Shown here piece after piece: positions 33,012-40,999 of a stretch of 64,000 nt of DNA (within the stretch, counting starts at the first letter, position 1; the number at the start of each line of letters is the position of its first letter). A program made the position numbers and the translations under genes. The notes under the pieces were generated by a model, which was given only the letters and a program-made list of their open reading frames with translations, made no database searches and had not been told where the DNA came from. Origin of the DNA: Hydrogenothermaceae bacterium (lineage in GTDB: Bacteria; Aquificota; Aquificia; Aquificales; Hydrogenothermaceae). The stretch lies in contig JAOABH010000003.1 in NCBI GenBank assembly GCA_026418455.1, positions 62,001-126,000 of the forward strand, read 5' to 3'.

Positions 33012-34268
33012 ATGATAACTTATTTTGAAGCTTTAAAGATAGTTCTCGATAGTGTAAAAGAAGTTGGAGAAGAGAAAGTTTTTTTTGTAGATGCTCTTAA
33101 TAGAGTCCTTGCAGAGGATATATATGCAGATGAAGACAATCCTCCTGCTGATAACAGTGGAATGGATGGATATGCTGTTAGATTTGAAGATATAAAAGAT
33201 GCATCAGAAGAAAAACCTGTAGCTTTAAAAGTGATAGGAGAAAGTAAAGCAGGTGGAGATGATATAGAACTTAAGCCAGGGACAGCTATATCTATATATA
33301 CAGGAGCTTTGATTCCAAAAGGAGCTGATACTGTAATTCAAAAGGAATTTACAAAGAGAGAAGGAGATACTGTATACATATACAAAGCTCTTAAAATAGG
33401 TGCTAATATAAGACCGAAGGGAGGAGATTATAAAAAAGGTGATCTTCTGCTAACAAAAGGAAAGGTTTTAAGACCTCCTGAGATAGGGATACTCTCTTCT
33501 GTAAATAAGGCTACTGTATATGTAAAACAGAAGGTAAAAGTAGGGATAATAACAACCGGAGATGAGATACTTGACGTAGGGGAACCACGGACAAAAGATT
33601 CTCAAATAAGAACATCAAACACGTACACACTCTATACACAGATTTTAGAGTCAGGAGCTATACCTATAATAATAGGTTTTGCTAAAGATAATCCAGAAGA
33701 TATAACTCAGAAATTAAATTCAGCGAAAAACTGTGATGTTTTGCTTACAACAGGAGGAGTATCTGTAGGAGAGTATGATTTGGTGAGAGATTTTGTTCAG
33801 AAAGAGTTGAATGTAGATATTCTCTTCTGGAAAGTATCTCAAAAACCAGGAAAGCCTGTAGCTTTTGGAGTATGGGGGAACGATAAGGAGAAGTTATTCT
33901 TTGGCATTCCAGGAAACCCTGTTGCCTGTATGGTTGTATTTGAAACTTTGGTAAAGCCAGCTATAAGAAAGATGATGGGTTATAAAAATTATTTTAATCC
34001 TCTCATAGATGCTTATTTAGAGGAAAAATTTGAGAGAAAATCGGCAGATAGATTAGAGTTTGTTAGAGTTGATATTGAGTATAAGGATGGTAAATTCTTA
34101 GTAAAACCTTTTGAAAAACAAGGTTCAAATATATTAACAAGTATGGTAAATTCAAAAGGATTGATGATTGTAAAAGAAGGTGTAAATTTGATAGAAAAAG
34201 GTGAAGTCGTTAACGTTATACTGTTTGATAAAGAATTTTTAGTAGGAGAGAGTGAGAATCTAAAATGA
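33012..34268 (+). CDS. moeA: Molybdopterin molybdenumtransferase
   Basis: 418 residues from the ATG at 33012 (AAGGAG seven bases upstream; the GTG at 33009 is closer than usual). Inserts molybdate into adenylylated molybdopterin. NPPADNSGMDGYAV, YTGALIPKGADTVIQKE, the MPT-binding-domain start VGIITTGDEI, TTGGVSVGEYD and KPGKPVAFG are MoeA hallmarks. Domain IV is at the C-terminus. It overlaps the downstream M48 protease gene by four bases. moaA is in the window but 15 kb away. Confidence 0.95.
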   Translation: MITYFEALKIVLDSVKEVGEEKVFFVDALNRVLAEDIYADEDNPPADNSGMDGYAVRFEDIKDASEEKPVALKVIGESKAGGDDIELKPGTAISIYTGALIPKGADTVIQKEFTKREGDTVYIYKALKIGANIRPKGGDYKKGDLLLTKGKVLRPPEIGILSSVNKATVYVKQKVKVGIITTGDEILDVGEPRTKDSQIRTSNTYTLYTQILESGAIPIIIGFAKDNPEDITQKLNSAKNCDVLLTTGGVSVGEYDLVRDFVQKELNVDILFWKVSQKPGKPVAFGVWGNDKEKLFFGIPGNPVACMVVFETLVKPAIRKMMGYKNYFNPLIDAYLEEKFERKSADRLEFVRVDIEYKDGKFLVKPFEKQGSNILTSMVNSKGLMIVKEGVNLIEKGEVVNVILFDKEFLVGESENLK

Positions 34269-35557
34269 AGAAGAGTAAATATATTTTAAAATTGGCTTGT
34301 TTATTACTTTTTGGATTTACTTTTACTTCCTGTACTCAAGTAGAAGATCCTTTAACAGGCCAGAAAACATTTAGTCTCATCTCAACTCAACAAGAGATAG
34401 AGATAGGGAAAAAATATATTCCACAAGCTATCAATGAAAATGAAGGACTATATCCAGATAAAGAAGTTCAAAACTATATCAGAAAAATTGGATATAGAAT
34501 AGCAGAACATACTCCCAGGAAAGTTGATTATCAGTTTTATTTAGTAAACTCAAAAGATGTAAATGCCTTTGCTTTACCAGGAGGTCCTGTTTTTGTAAAT
34601 AGAGGTATTATACTTATTCTTGATAACGAGTCAGAGTTGGCTGGAGTCTTAGCCCATGAACTTGGACACATAAATGCAAGACATCATGCTAAATTTTTAG
34701 AAAAAACTTACGGTTTAAATGTAATTTTAAATATACTTGCTATAGCTACTTCTAACTCACAGTATCAAAATCTGATATTGCAGACAGCTCAGATAGGAGC
34801 AGGTTTGATTCAGCTTAAATATAGCAGAGACCAAGAAAGCGAAGCAGACACCCTTGGTGTAAGATTCGCCTATGAAAGTGGCTATGATCCAAGAGGATTG
34901 ATATCCACTTTTGAAAAATTCAAAAAGTTGGAAAGAGAGAGTAAACCTACTGAATGGCTTCTTACTCACCCTCTTCCAGATAGCCGTATAAAGAATGTAT
35001 CTCAGCTAATAGAAATGAAATATCAAGATAAATTGCTTCTAAAAAAGGACAGCCCTGAATTTCAACAGATAAAACAGAAGATAGTAAAAACAGCTTTATC
35101 CTATGATTATGTTGAAAAAGCTAAAGAAAGTATCAAAAATAAAGATTTTAACGCAGCCATAAAACATCTAAACAGTGCAATAAACCTCTATGAAGAAAAT
35201 AACTCTGCTTATACCTATAAAGCTTTTGTCTGTTATCAGATAAAAGATTTTGACTGTGCCTATAAATCTTCTGTTTACGCTACGAAGATAGACAATCTGT
35301 ACTTCTTACCTAAACTTTTGGCTGGAGCTTCTGCAGTAAAGTTAGGAAAAGATTTTGAGGCTATAAAAATATTAGAAGAAGCTAAGAACCTTATCAATAC
35401 AAGCCCTGACCTCTACTACTTCTTAGGGGTTGCTTATCAAAATATAGGCAATAAACAAAAGGCTTATGAGAATCTAAAAGCAGCTCTCGAAATTACTGAT
35501 GGTAAGAGAGGTTGGGAAGCAGATGCAAAACAGAGGATATTGATTCTTACAAGATAG
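34265..35557 (+). CDS. M48 zinc metalloprotease lipoprotein with TPRs (BepA-like)
   Basis: 430 residues. Lipoprotein signal with lipobox FTSC near 20-23. The protease domain has zinc motif HELGH (LAHELGHINARHH) and the third ligand in ESEADTLGVRFA. From about residue 275 the protein is made of TPR units (FNAAIKHLNSAINLYEENN, YYFLGVAYQNIGNKQKA). This plan is that of BepA/YfgC, a periplasmic quality-control protease for outer-membrane proteins. Its stop abuts the stop of the convergent diguanylate cyclase with no gap and no terminator hairpin. Confidence 0.9.
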   Translation: MKKSKYILKLACLLLFGFTFTSCTQVEDPLTGQKTFSLISTQQEIEIGKKYIPQAINENEGLYPDKEVQNYIRKIGYRIAEHTPRKVDYQFYLVNSKDVNAFALPGGPVFVNRGIILILDNESELAGVLAHELGHINARHHAKFLEKTYGLNVILNILAIATSNSQYQNLILQTAQIGAGLIQLKYSRDQESEADTLGVRFAYESGYDPRGLISTFEKFKKLERESKPTEWLLTHPLPDSRIKNVSQLIEMKYQDKLLLKKDSPEFQQIKQKIVKTALSYDYVEKAKESIKNKDFNAAIKHLNSAINLYEENNSAYTYKAFVCYQIKDFDCAYKSSVYATKIDNLYFLPKLLAGASAVKLGKDFEAIKILEEAKNLINTSPDLYYFLGVAYQNIGNKQKAYENLKAALEITDGKRGWEADAKQRILILTR

Positions 35558-36796
35558 TTAGGCAACGACCCTGTTTCTTCCCTCTCTCTTTGCTTGATAT
35601 AGTTTTTCATCAGCTTCTTTTATTAAGCTGTTTAGATTATTATGGTCTTTAAATTCAGCTACTCCGAAACTTGCTGTAAGTTTAATCTCTTTACCTTCAT
35701 AAATTAAAGGTGTTTCTTCTAATTTTCTTCTTAAATTCTCTGCTATCTTTACAGCCTCTTCAATAGATGTATTTGGTAGTAATATCAAGAACTCCTCTCC
35801 ACCTATTCTGAAAACATAGTCTGACTTCCTTAAATTTTCTCTGATAATATTAGCAAAGTGTTTTAGTGCTGCATCTCCTGCCAAATGTCCATATGTATCA
35901 TTTATCTTTTTGAAAAAGTCTATATCTGCAATTATTATAGATATTGGTTGCCCTGTAAATTCCATAATTTCAAGATATTTGTTGAATATCTGCTGGAGTG
36001 CTCTTCTTGTTAAAAGCCCTGTTAAGAAGTCTTTAGAAAACTCTAATGTTAATATCTTTGTATTTATATAACTTATCTCGTTTGATAGCCAGAGGCTGTT
36101 TGCTTCAACTTCTCTTATAATAAAAAACAACTCTTTGTATAACCTATTTTTAAGATAGTCTGTTGCTATGCTTACAAGATTGTGAAAATTTTTATGGAAT
36201 AATTTTATAGAGTTGTAGATAAGCTCATCTTCTATTATATTTTTCCCACTCTCATTCAACCATTTTCCAAAATCACATTCTGTATGTTTCACATTTTTAA
36301 AATCTTTTCCTTCAGTTATAGCAGTCAAAAAATCTCTAAAATACTCAAAATGATATAGAAGATTGTGAAGTAACGTTTCATTGTAATCCCTACTTTTAAT
36401 ATTATTTATGAAGAGCTCTAATTTCCTGATAAGTTCCTTAGTGTAAGAATTTAAATAACCTTTTGAAAAGAGTTGGACTACATCTTCAAATAACCTCTCT
36501 ATTCTTTTTGCTTCTCTTAAATCTATATTGTTTGGAAGATGGGCTATAAAGTTTTTTCTAAGAAAATCAAAAAAAGAAATAGATTCTATAAATAGAGCTC
36601 CTCTCTGATGAAAAGAGATACCTTCATCATAGAAAGTTTTTATATTTGATCTGTCTTTAAATGTGTCTATTAAAAGGTATTTAATATGGACAATGCTATC
36701 TTTACATATAGAAGATTTAAAATTCCTCTCTATGTGTGTAGAAAGTCTATCAAAGATGATATCTATTTTTTCATTTGTGAAGTAATTTATTAACAT
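35558..36796 (-). CDS. Zinc-sensing (CZB-domain) diguanylate cyclase
   Basis: 412 residues, no membrane segment. The middle carries a CZB domain: a His in LLYHFEYF, Cys in HTECDFGKWL and two His in KLFHKNFH, the 3-His/1-Cys zinc site of DgcZ, whose activity is inhibited by zinc. The GGDEF domain (FLTGLLTRRAL, IIADIDFFKKIND, FRIGGEEFLI) is of active type. The first 150 residues are helical and of unknown kind. The gene lies 22 bases after the EAL-HDOD gene on the same strand, so cyclase and effector-like protein are probably cotranscribed. Confidence 0.88.
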   Translation of the reverse strand: MLINYFTNEKIDIIFDRLSTHIERNFKSSICKDSIVHIKYLLIDTFKDRSNIKTFYDEGISFHQRGALFIESISFFDFLRKNFIAHLPNNIDLREAKRIERLFEDVVQLFSKGYLNSYTKELIRKLELFINNIKSRDYNETLLHNLLYHFEYFRDFLTAITEGKDFKNVKHTECDFGKWLNESGKNIIEDELIYNSIKLFHKNFHNLVSIATDYLKNRLYKELFFIIREVEANSLWLSNEISYINTKILTLEFSKDFLTGLLTRRALQQIFNKYLEIMEFTGQPISIIIADIDFFKKINDTYGHLAGDAALKHFANIIRENLRKSDYVFRIGGEEFLILLPNTSIEEAVKIAENLRRKLEETPLIYEGKEIKLTASFGVAEFKDHNNLNSLIKEADEKLYQAKREGRNRVVA

Positions 36797-36818
36797 TATT
36801 TAACCCCTCCTTCTATCT

Positions 36819-38030
36819 TTAATGAAGGATAGATATCATACCTTCACTCCACTTTAAAGCCTCTATAGTTATATCTGCCACTTCTGAAGGGTCTAATAAC
36901 ATTTCTTCTGATAGTTTTTTTATATTTTTATTCTTTTGAGTTTCTACTTCCTCTGCTAATCTTAAAATTTTACCAAAAAATCCGGACTTTTCTCTTATTT
37001 CTTTTGCAAGATTTTCAGATAAATTTAATTCTCGTAATATAGTTTCTAAGGGTACATTAAATATACTCTCTCCAAGAGACAAGATACCAACCAGAAAAGC
37101 TGTATCAGCTATCACCTCATCATTATTTATCTTTTTGGATATAAGCTCCATAAATTTTCCTCTAAAAAGAGCCCTTTTAATTAACTCTTTTTTTGTATCA
37201 ACTGTAGCAGCAGATATCATTGATAAGAGAATAAGCCAATTTAGTAGATTTTTCTTTCCCAAATAAATAACAGCTCTATTTACAGATGTTATAGGATTTG
37301 CAAGATAGAAAAATGAGGAGTTAATATACTTTAGGAGATTTAATGACAGGTTTGGAGATCCTTTTATATAATCAGCAATTACATTTAAATCGTCTTTCTC
37401 ATGTACTAATCTTATAAGTTTAAGTGTCTCTAACTTTGAGAAGTTATCAAGGTTGGCTTCTATTTTTTGAGGTTTTGTAAAAAAGTCTCCTTTAAACAGA
37501 TCTCCCTCTGCTTTTTTAAATCTGTCAAAATCTTCATAACTATCTATATTATCCAATATTACAGTTAAATTATTCTGTTTTAAAACTTTTATAGAATCTA
37601 TATTTGATAACTTTTGAGAATCTATCTCCACGTAAGAGAGAATCTCTTTTAGAGATAAAACTTGATTTAAACTTTTATCATCTGAAAGATATAGACAGAA
37701 TTTATAACCGTTTTTACTTAACTCCTTTATCTTATCCATGAGAACCTTGGAAGCTGTCTGTTGGTCAGTTATCTTTATGACAAAGTTATCTTTTGGAATT
37801 AAAGAAGTAAAATCTGTAAACACTATGATATCTGTAGGTAGATTTATAAATCCTAATTTACCCTGTAAACTTTTTATAATCTCAGAATCCGATAAAACTG
37901 TATATATTTTCCTTAGTAAGCTGTTGAAATCAACTTTCCCAGAAGCTTCATAGTCTAATTTAATATCGAATCCAAATATTTTTTCCTCCCTGTCAAAAAT
38001 GGGGATCTTTGCTAAAAATACTGTCTCCAT
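36819..38030 (-). CDS. EAL-HDOD (YuxH-like) signalling protein, EAL degenerate
   Basis: 403 residues, cytosolic. The N-terminal 190 residues align with an EAL fold but the catalytic motifs are gone: GFDIKLDYE stands where EALVR should be and KITD where EITE should be, so it should neither cut nor normally bind cyclic di-GMP through the metal site. From about 200 an HDOD domain follows (LVHEKDDLNVIADYIKGSPNL, SVNRAVIYLGKKNLLNWL). Such proteins act as adaptors in signalling. Starts 22 bases before the CZB cyclase gene; a -10 (TATAAT on the minus strand, 38063-38058) sits upstream. Confidence 0.87.
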   Translation of the reverse strand: METVFLAKIPIFDREEKIFGFDIKLDYEASGKVDFNSLLRKIYTVLSDSEIIKSLQGKLGFINLPTDIIVFTDFTSLIPKDNFVIKITDQQTASKVLMDKIKELSKNGYKFCLYLSDDKSLNQVLSLKEILSYVEIDSQKLSNIDSIKVLKQNNLTVILDNIDSYEDFDRFKKAEGDLFKGDFFTKPQKIEANLDNFSKLETLKLIRLVHEKDDLNVIADYIKGSPNLSLNLLKYINSSFFYLANPITSVNRAVIYLGKKNLLNWLILLSMISAATVDTKKELIKRALFRGKFMELISKKINNDEVIADTAFLVGILSLGESIFNVPLETILRELNLSENLAKEIREKSGFFGKILRLAEEVETQKNKNIKKLSEEMLLDPSEVADITIEALKWSEGMISILH

Positions 38031-38057
38031 TTACCCACCTTTTTAAAATTTTAAAGT

Positions 38058-38063
38058 ATTATA
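38058..38063 (-). promoter_or_regulatory. -10 hexamer ahead of the EAL-HDOD / cyclase pair
   Basis: TATAAT on the minus strand in the 33-bp gap after the LptF/G-like gene, 28 bases before the ATG at 38030. It would let the signalling pair be expressed apart from the long upstream operon. No clear -35. Confidence 0.35.
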
Positions 38064-39071
38064 TCACTTTTTATTTTTGGAAATTTTATACAAGGCTAGG
38101 AAAAATAAAATTAGAATTATTAGATATAAAATACTAAATGCAATGTTCTTTTCTGTTAGTTTTACCAACAGATAATTTAGAGTCATATAAACTATACCAA
38201 TCAGTGCGGCAATAGATAGCAAAGTTTCACGGGATTTTTGAAATTTTATTCCCATAAAAAAACCTATTATCCCTATGAAAACAAATGGAATTGAAAAATA
38301 TAGTCTATCTACCAGTATGGCTATCATTTTGTTCTTATTATTCGGAATATTTTTAATGATATCAGATATTTTCAGATCTTCTACGGCTATCTCTTTTACA
38401 TAGGATACATCAATGTTGAAATTGTACTTTTGAAATTTTAGAATACTGTAAGAGTTTTTTGATGGAAGTTGAATATATCCATTTTCAAATATAACATAAC
38501 TACCGTAAAAGTATCCATCTTTTGCAGTTATCAAAAAACCGTTTGATCTGTTATGAAGTATTATGTTTTTAAAGTTATTATTCCTTTTCTCATCTACATA
38601 TACATAGATATTTTCAGTTATCTTCGAAAAATTTTTAGGTTGGATACTATCCATAATGTATGACTTTACTTTAACTGTAAGAAACTTTGCTCTCTCTCTG
38701 TTTGCATATGGCACTACAATAGAAGAGAAAATTAATGCAACTAATGTAAAAACAACTGTCCATATTAATATTGGTTTTGAAAGCTGTTTATCATCTATGC
38801 CTAAACTGTAGATTGCATATATCTCGTTATTTTCTCTGATTCTTATACCTACCAGTAGCCAGCCTATAAAGAATCCAAATAGAAGTTGGAACTTTATAAA
38901 AGAAATATCAAGGAGTGTCAAAATGTTTAAAAAATCTATAATATTCATTGAGTAGACAAAGGAAGGAAGATGTAAAAGCTGAGAGGATACGATAATAAGG
39001 GAAAATAGTAATATTAGGGTTATAAATGTTTTTATAAACTGTACTGATATGTACTTATAGAGTATCTTCAT
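38064..39071 (-). CDS. LptF/LptG-family permease
   Basis: 335 residues with three membrane helices at the N-terminal side, a periplasmic beta-jellyroll-type middle (about 130-250) and three helices at the C-terminus, the layout of YjgP/YjgQ proteins. These form the inner-membrane part of the LptBFGC exporter that moves lipopolysaccharide to the outer membrane. GIRIRENNEIYAIYSLGI is the coupling-helix region facing the ATPase LptB. Only one of the F/G pair is in the window, so assignment to F or G is open. Overlaps ybeY by four bases and ends the ten-gene run. Confidence 0.87.
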   Translation of the reverse strand: MKILYKYISVQFIKTFITLILLFSLIIVSSQLLHLPSFVYSMNIIDFLNILTLLDISFIKFQLLFGFFIGWLLVGIRIRENNEIYAIYSLGIDDKQLSKPILIWTVVFTLVALIFSSIVVPYANRERAKFLTVKVKSYIMDSIQPKNFSKITENIYVYVDEKRNNNFKNIILHNRSNGFLITAKDGYFYGSYVIFENGYIQLPSKNSYSILKFQKYNFNIDVSYVKEIAVEDLKISDIIKNIPNNKNKMIAILVDRLYFSIPFVFIGIIGFFMGIKFQKSRETLLSIAALIGIVYMTLNYLLVKLTEKNIAFSILYLIILILFFLALYKISKNKK

Positions 39072-39511
39072 AGCATATTTTTAAGTTGATAAAATATCTT
39101 GTCCTGTATGTCAAACATTATTTTTTCATCTTCTTGTGATCTCTCATGATCATAACCTAAAAGATGAAGTATGCCGTGAATTAAAAGCCGGAGTATTTCC
39201 TCTTTTTCTGTAAATCCTATCTGGTGTGCTTGTCTCTTTGCATAAGGTATAGAGATTATAACATCTCCTAAAATTCTATACCTGTAACCTATAGTCTCTT
39301 CCATGGGAAAGGAGAGGACATCTGTCGGTTTATCTTTTCCTCTCCACTCCCTGTTTATCTGTCTTATTGTTTCATCGTCTGTTAATGTTATACTGACCTC
39401 AACATTATCTAAGTTTAAAGCTTTTAATATCTCTGTGGTTATATCTTTAATAAACTTTTTCGTAATCTTACTATCTTTTATCTGTTTGTCAATCAGTATT
39501 CTGCTCTTCAT
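39068..39511 (-). CDS. ybeY: Endoribonuclease YbeY, 16S rRNA maturation
   Basis: 147 residues. The zinc site HGILHLLGYDHE near 117-128 is the full H-x3-H-x5-H signature. Before it, NREWRGKDKPTDVLSFPM is the second family signature. Needed for 16S rRNA 3'-end processing and ribosome quality control. It overlaps phoH by 23 bases, a pairing conserved in most bacteria. Confidence 0.95.
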   Translation of the reverse strand: MKSRILIDKQIKDSKITKKFIKDITTEILKALNLDNVEVSITLTDDETIRQINREWRGKDKPTDVLSFPMEETIGYRYRILGDVIISIPYAKRQAHQIGFTEKEEILRLLIHGILHLLGYDHERSQEDEKIMFDIQDKIFYQLKNML

Positions 39512-40463
39512 ATCTGTTATACGCCTCTATTATTCTCTGGACTATCGGATGTCTTACTACGTCTTTCTCTGTGAATCTTGTAAATCCTATACCTTTTACA
39601 CCTTCTAAAACTTTTATAGCCTCTACAAGGCCAGACTGTGATGTTTTTGGAAGATCTATCTGTGTTATATCTCCGGTTATTACAGCTTTTGATCCAAAAC
39701 CTATACGAGTTAGTAACATCTTCATCTGTTCTTTTGTTGTGTTCTGTGCTTCATCAAGTATTATGAAGGCATCATTTAATGTCCTTCCTCTCATAAATGC
39801 AAGTGGAGCAACTTCTATTATCTTTTTTTCTATCATATCAACTACTTTTTCCGGGTCTACCATATCGTATAGAGCATCGTAAAGGGGTCTTAGATAAGGG
39901 TCAACCTTCTCTTCCAACGATCCTGGTAAAAATCCCAGTTTTTCTCCAGCTTCAACAGCGGGTCTTGTTAGTATTATCCTATTTACTTTATTCTGTTTTA
40001 AGTATGAAACTGCAACAGCCATAGCCAAGTATGTTTTTCCTGTTCCAGCAGGTCCTATTCCGAATGTTATATCGTTATTCTTTATGGTCTCTACGTATAT
40101 TTTTTGGGTAGGAGTTTTTGCCATTATTGGTTTTTTACGGTAAGAGAAAAGTATTGTTTCTGCCGGAGTTTCCTTTATGAGTTCTTCACTTTCTTTTTCT
40201 AATTTATAACCTATGGCTAAATTCCTAACATCCTGGGGTGATAGTATATGTCCAACCTCAAAGTAGGAAGATATCTTCTCCATAAACTCCTCAAATCTAT
40301 CCAGATTTTCCTCTTTCCCTGAAGCTATTATAGACGTACCCCTTGCAAATATCTGTAAATCAAAAATGTCCTCAAAGTACCTGAGATTTTCATCTCTTGA
40401 ACCTACTACATTAAAAAATGCCTGTGGTGGAATTTGAACTTCAAGTTTTAAAATCTTAAACAC
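39489..40463 (-). CDS. phoH: PhoH-family ATPase
   Basis: 324 residues. An N-terminal KH-like RNA-binding part (about 1-90) and a P-loop ATPase with Walker A GPAGTGKTYLA and Walker B AFIILDEAQN, then MLLTRIG and ITGDITQIDLP. PhoH proteins act as RNA helicases or ATPases linked to YbeY in RNA processing. The gene lies between rimM (34 bases) and ybeY (overlap), consistent with a ribosome and RNA maturation block. Confidence 0.93.
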   Translation of the reverse strand: MFKILKLEVQIPPQAFFNVVGSRDENLRYFEDIFDLQIFARGTSIIASGKEENLDRFEEFMEKISSYFEVGHILSPQDVRNLAIGYKLEKESEELIKETPAETILFSYRKKPIMAKTPTQKIYVETIKNNDITFGIGPAGTGKTYLAMAVAVSYLKQNKVNRIILTRPAVEAGEKLGFLPGSLEEKVDPYLRPLYDALYDMVDPEKVVDMIEKKIIEVAPLAFMRGRTLNDAFIILDEAQNTTKEQMKMLLTRIGFGSKAVITGDITQIDLPKTSQSGLVEAIKVLEGVKGIGFTRFTEKDVVRHPIVQRIIEAYNRYEEQNTD

Positions 40464-40497
40464 CTCCTAAAAATTTTGTGTAAAAATTTATTCCAAA

Positions 40498-40992
40498 TTA
40501 TAACTCAAACCAGCCTTCCGGTAATTTAACATATATCCTGTGATTTTGGGTATCAACTTTTTCTACAAACTGATTTACGAATGGTAAATGTCTTATCTTT
40601 CCATCTTCACACTTTATTATAAGTAATGCTTGGGACAACCTGTCATCTACTTTTTCCACTTTTCCTATCTTTTTGTCATCTTCAAAAACTTCGCTACCTA
40701 TAAGCTCAAAGATATAATATTCATCCTGTCCCAAAGCAGGAAGATACTCTTTTGATATGTATATTAAACTTTGGGATAACTCTTTTGATTTTTCCGGAGT
40801 ATCATAATCAAAAAATTTGATTAACCATTTCTTCCTGTCTATTGTTTGAATTTTCAGTTTCAACATCTCACCTGTAGGTGTTTTAACGTAAATCTCCGGT
40901 GGAAGTTTTACATCTGTAAAAAGTTCAAACTTTATATTTCCTTTAACGCCGTGAATCCCGTGTAATTTTCCTACCGCCACTAAATCTTCCAT
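40498..40992 (-). CDS. rimM: Ribosome maturation factor RimM
   Basis: 164 residues. N-terminal beta-barrel start VAVGKLHGIHGVKGNIKF and the PRC-barrel C-terminal half (YYIFELIGSEVFEDDKKIG, RHLPFVNQFVEKVD). Helps assemble the 30S head with ribosomal protein S19. The usual neighbours rpsP, trmD and rplS are not here; instead it follows a large TPR gene by 7 bases. Confidence 0.92.
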   Translation of the reverse strand: MEDLVAVGKLHGIHGVKGNIKFELFTDVKLPPEIYVKTPTGEMLKLKIQTIDRKKWLIKFFDYDTPEKSKELSQSLIYISKEYLPALGQDEYYIFELIGSEVFEDDKKIGKVEKVDDRLSQALLIIKCEDGKIRHLPFVNQFVEKVDTQNHRIYVKLPEGWFEL

Positions 40993-40999
40993 CTAACTC

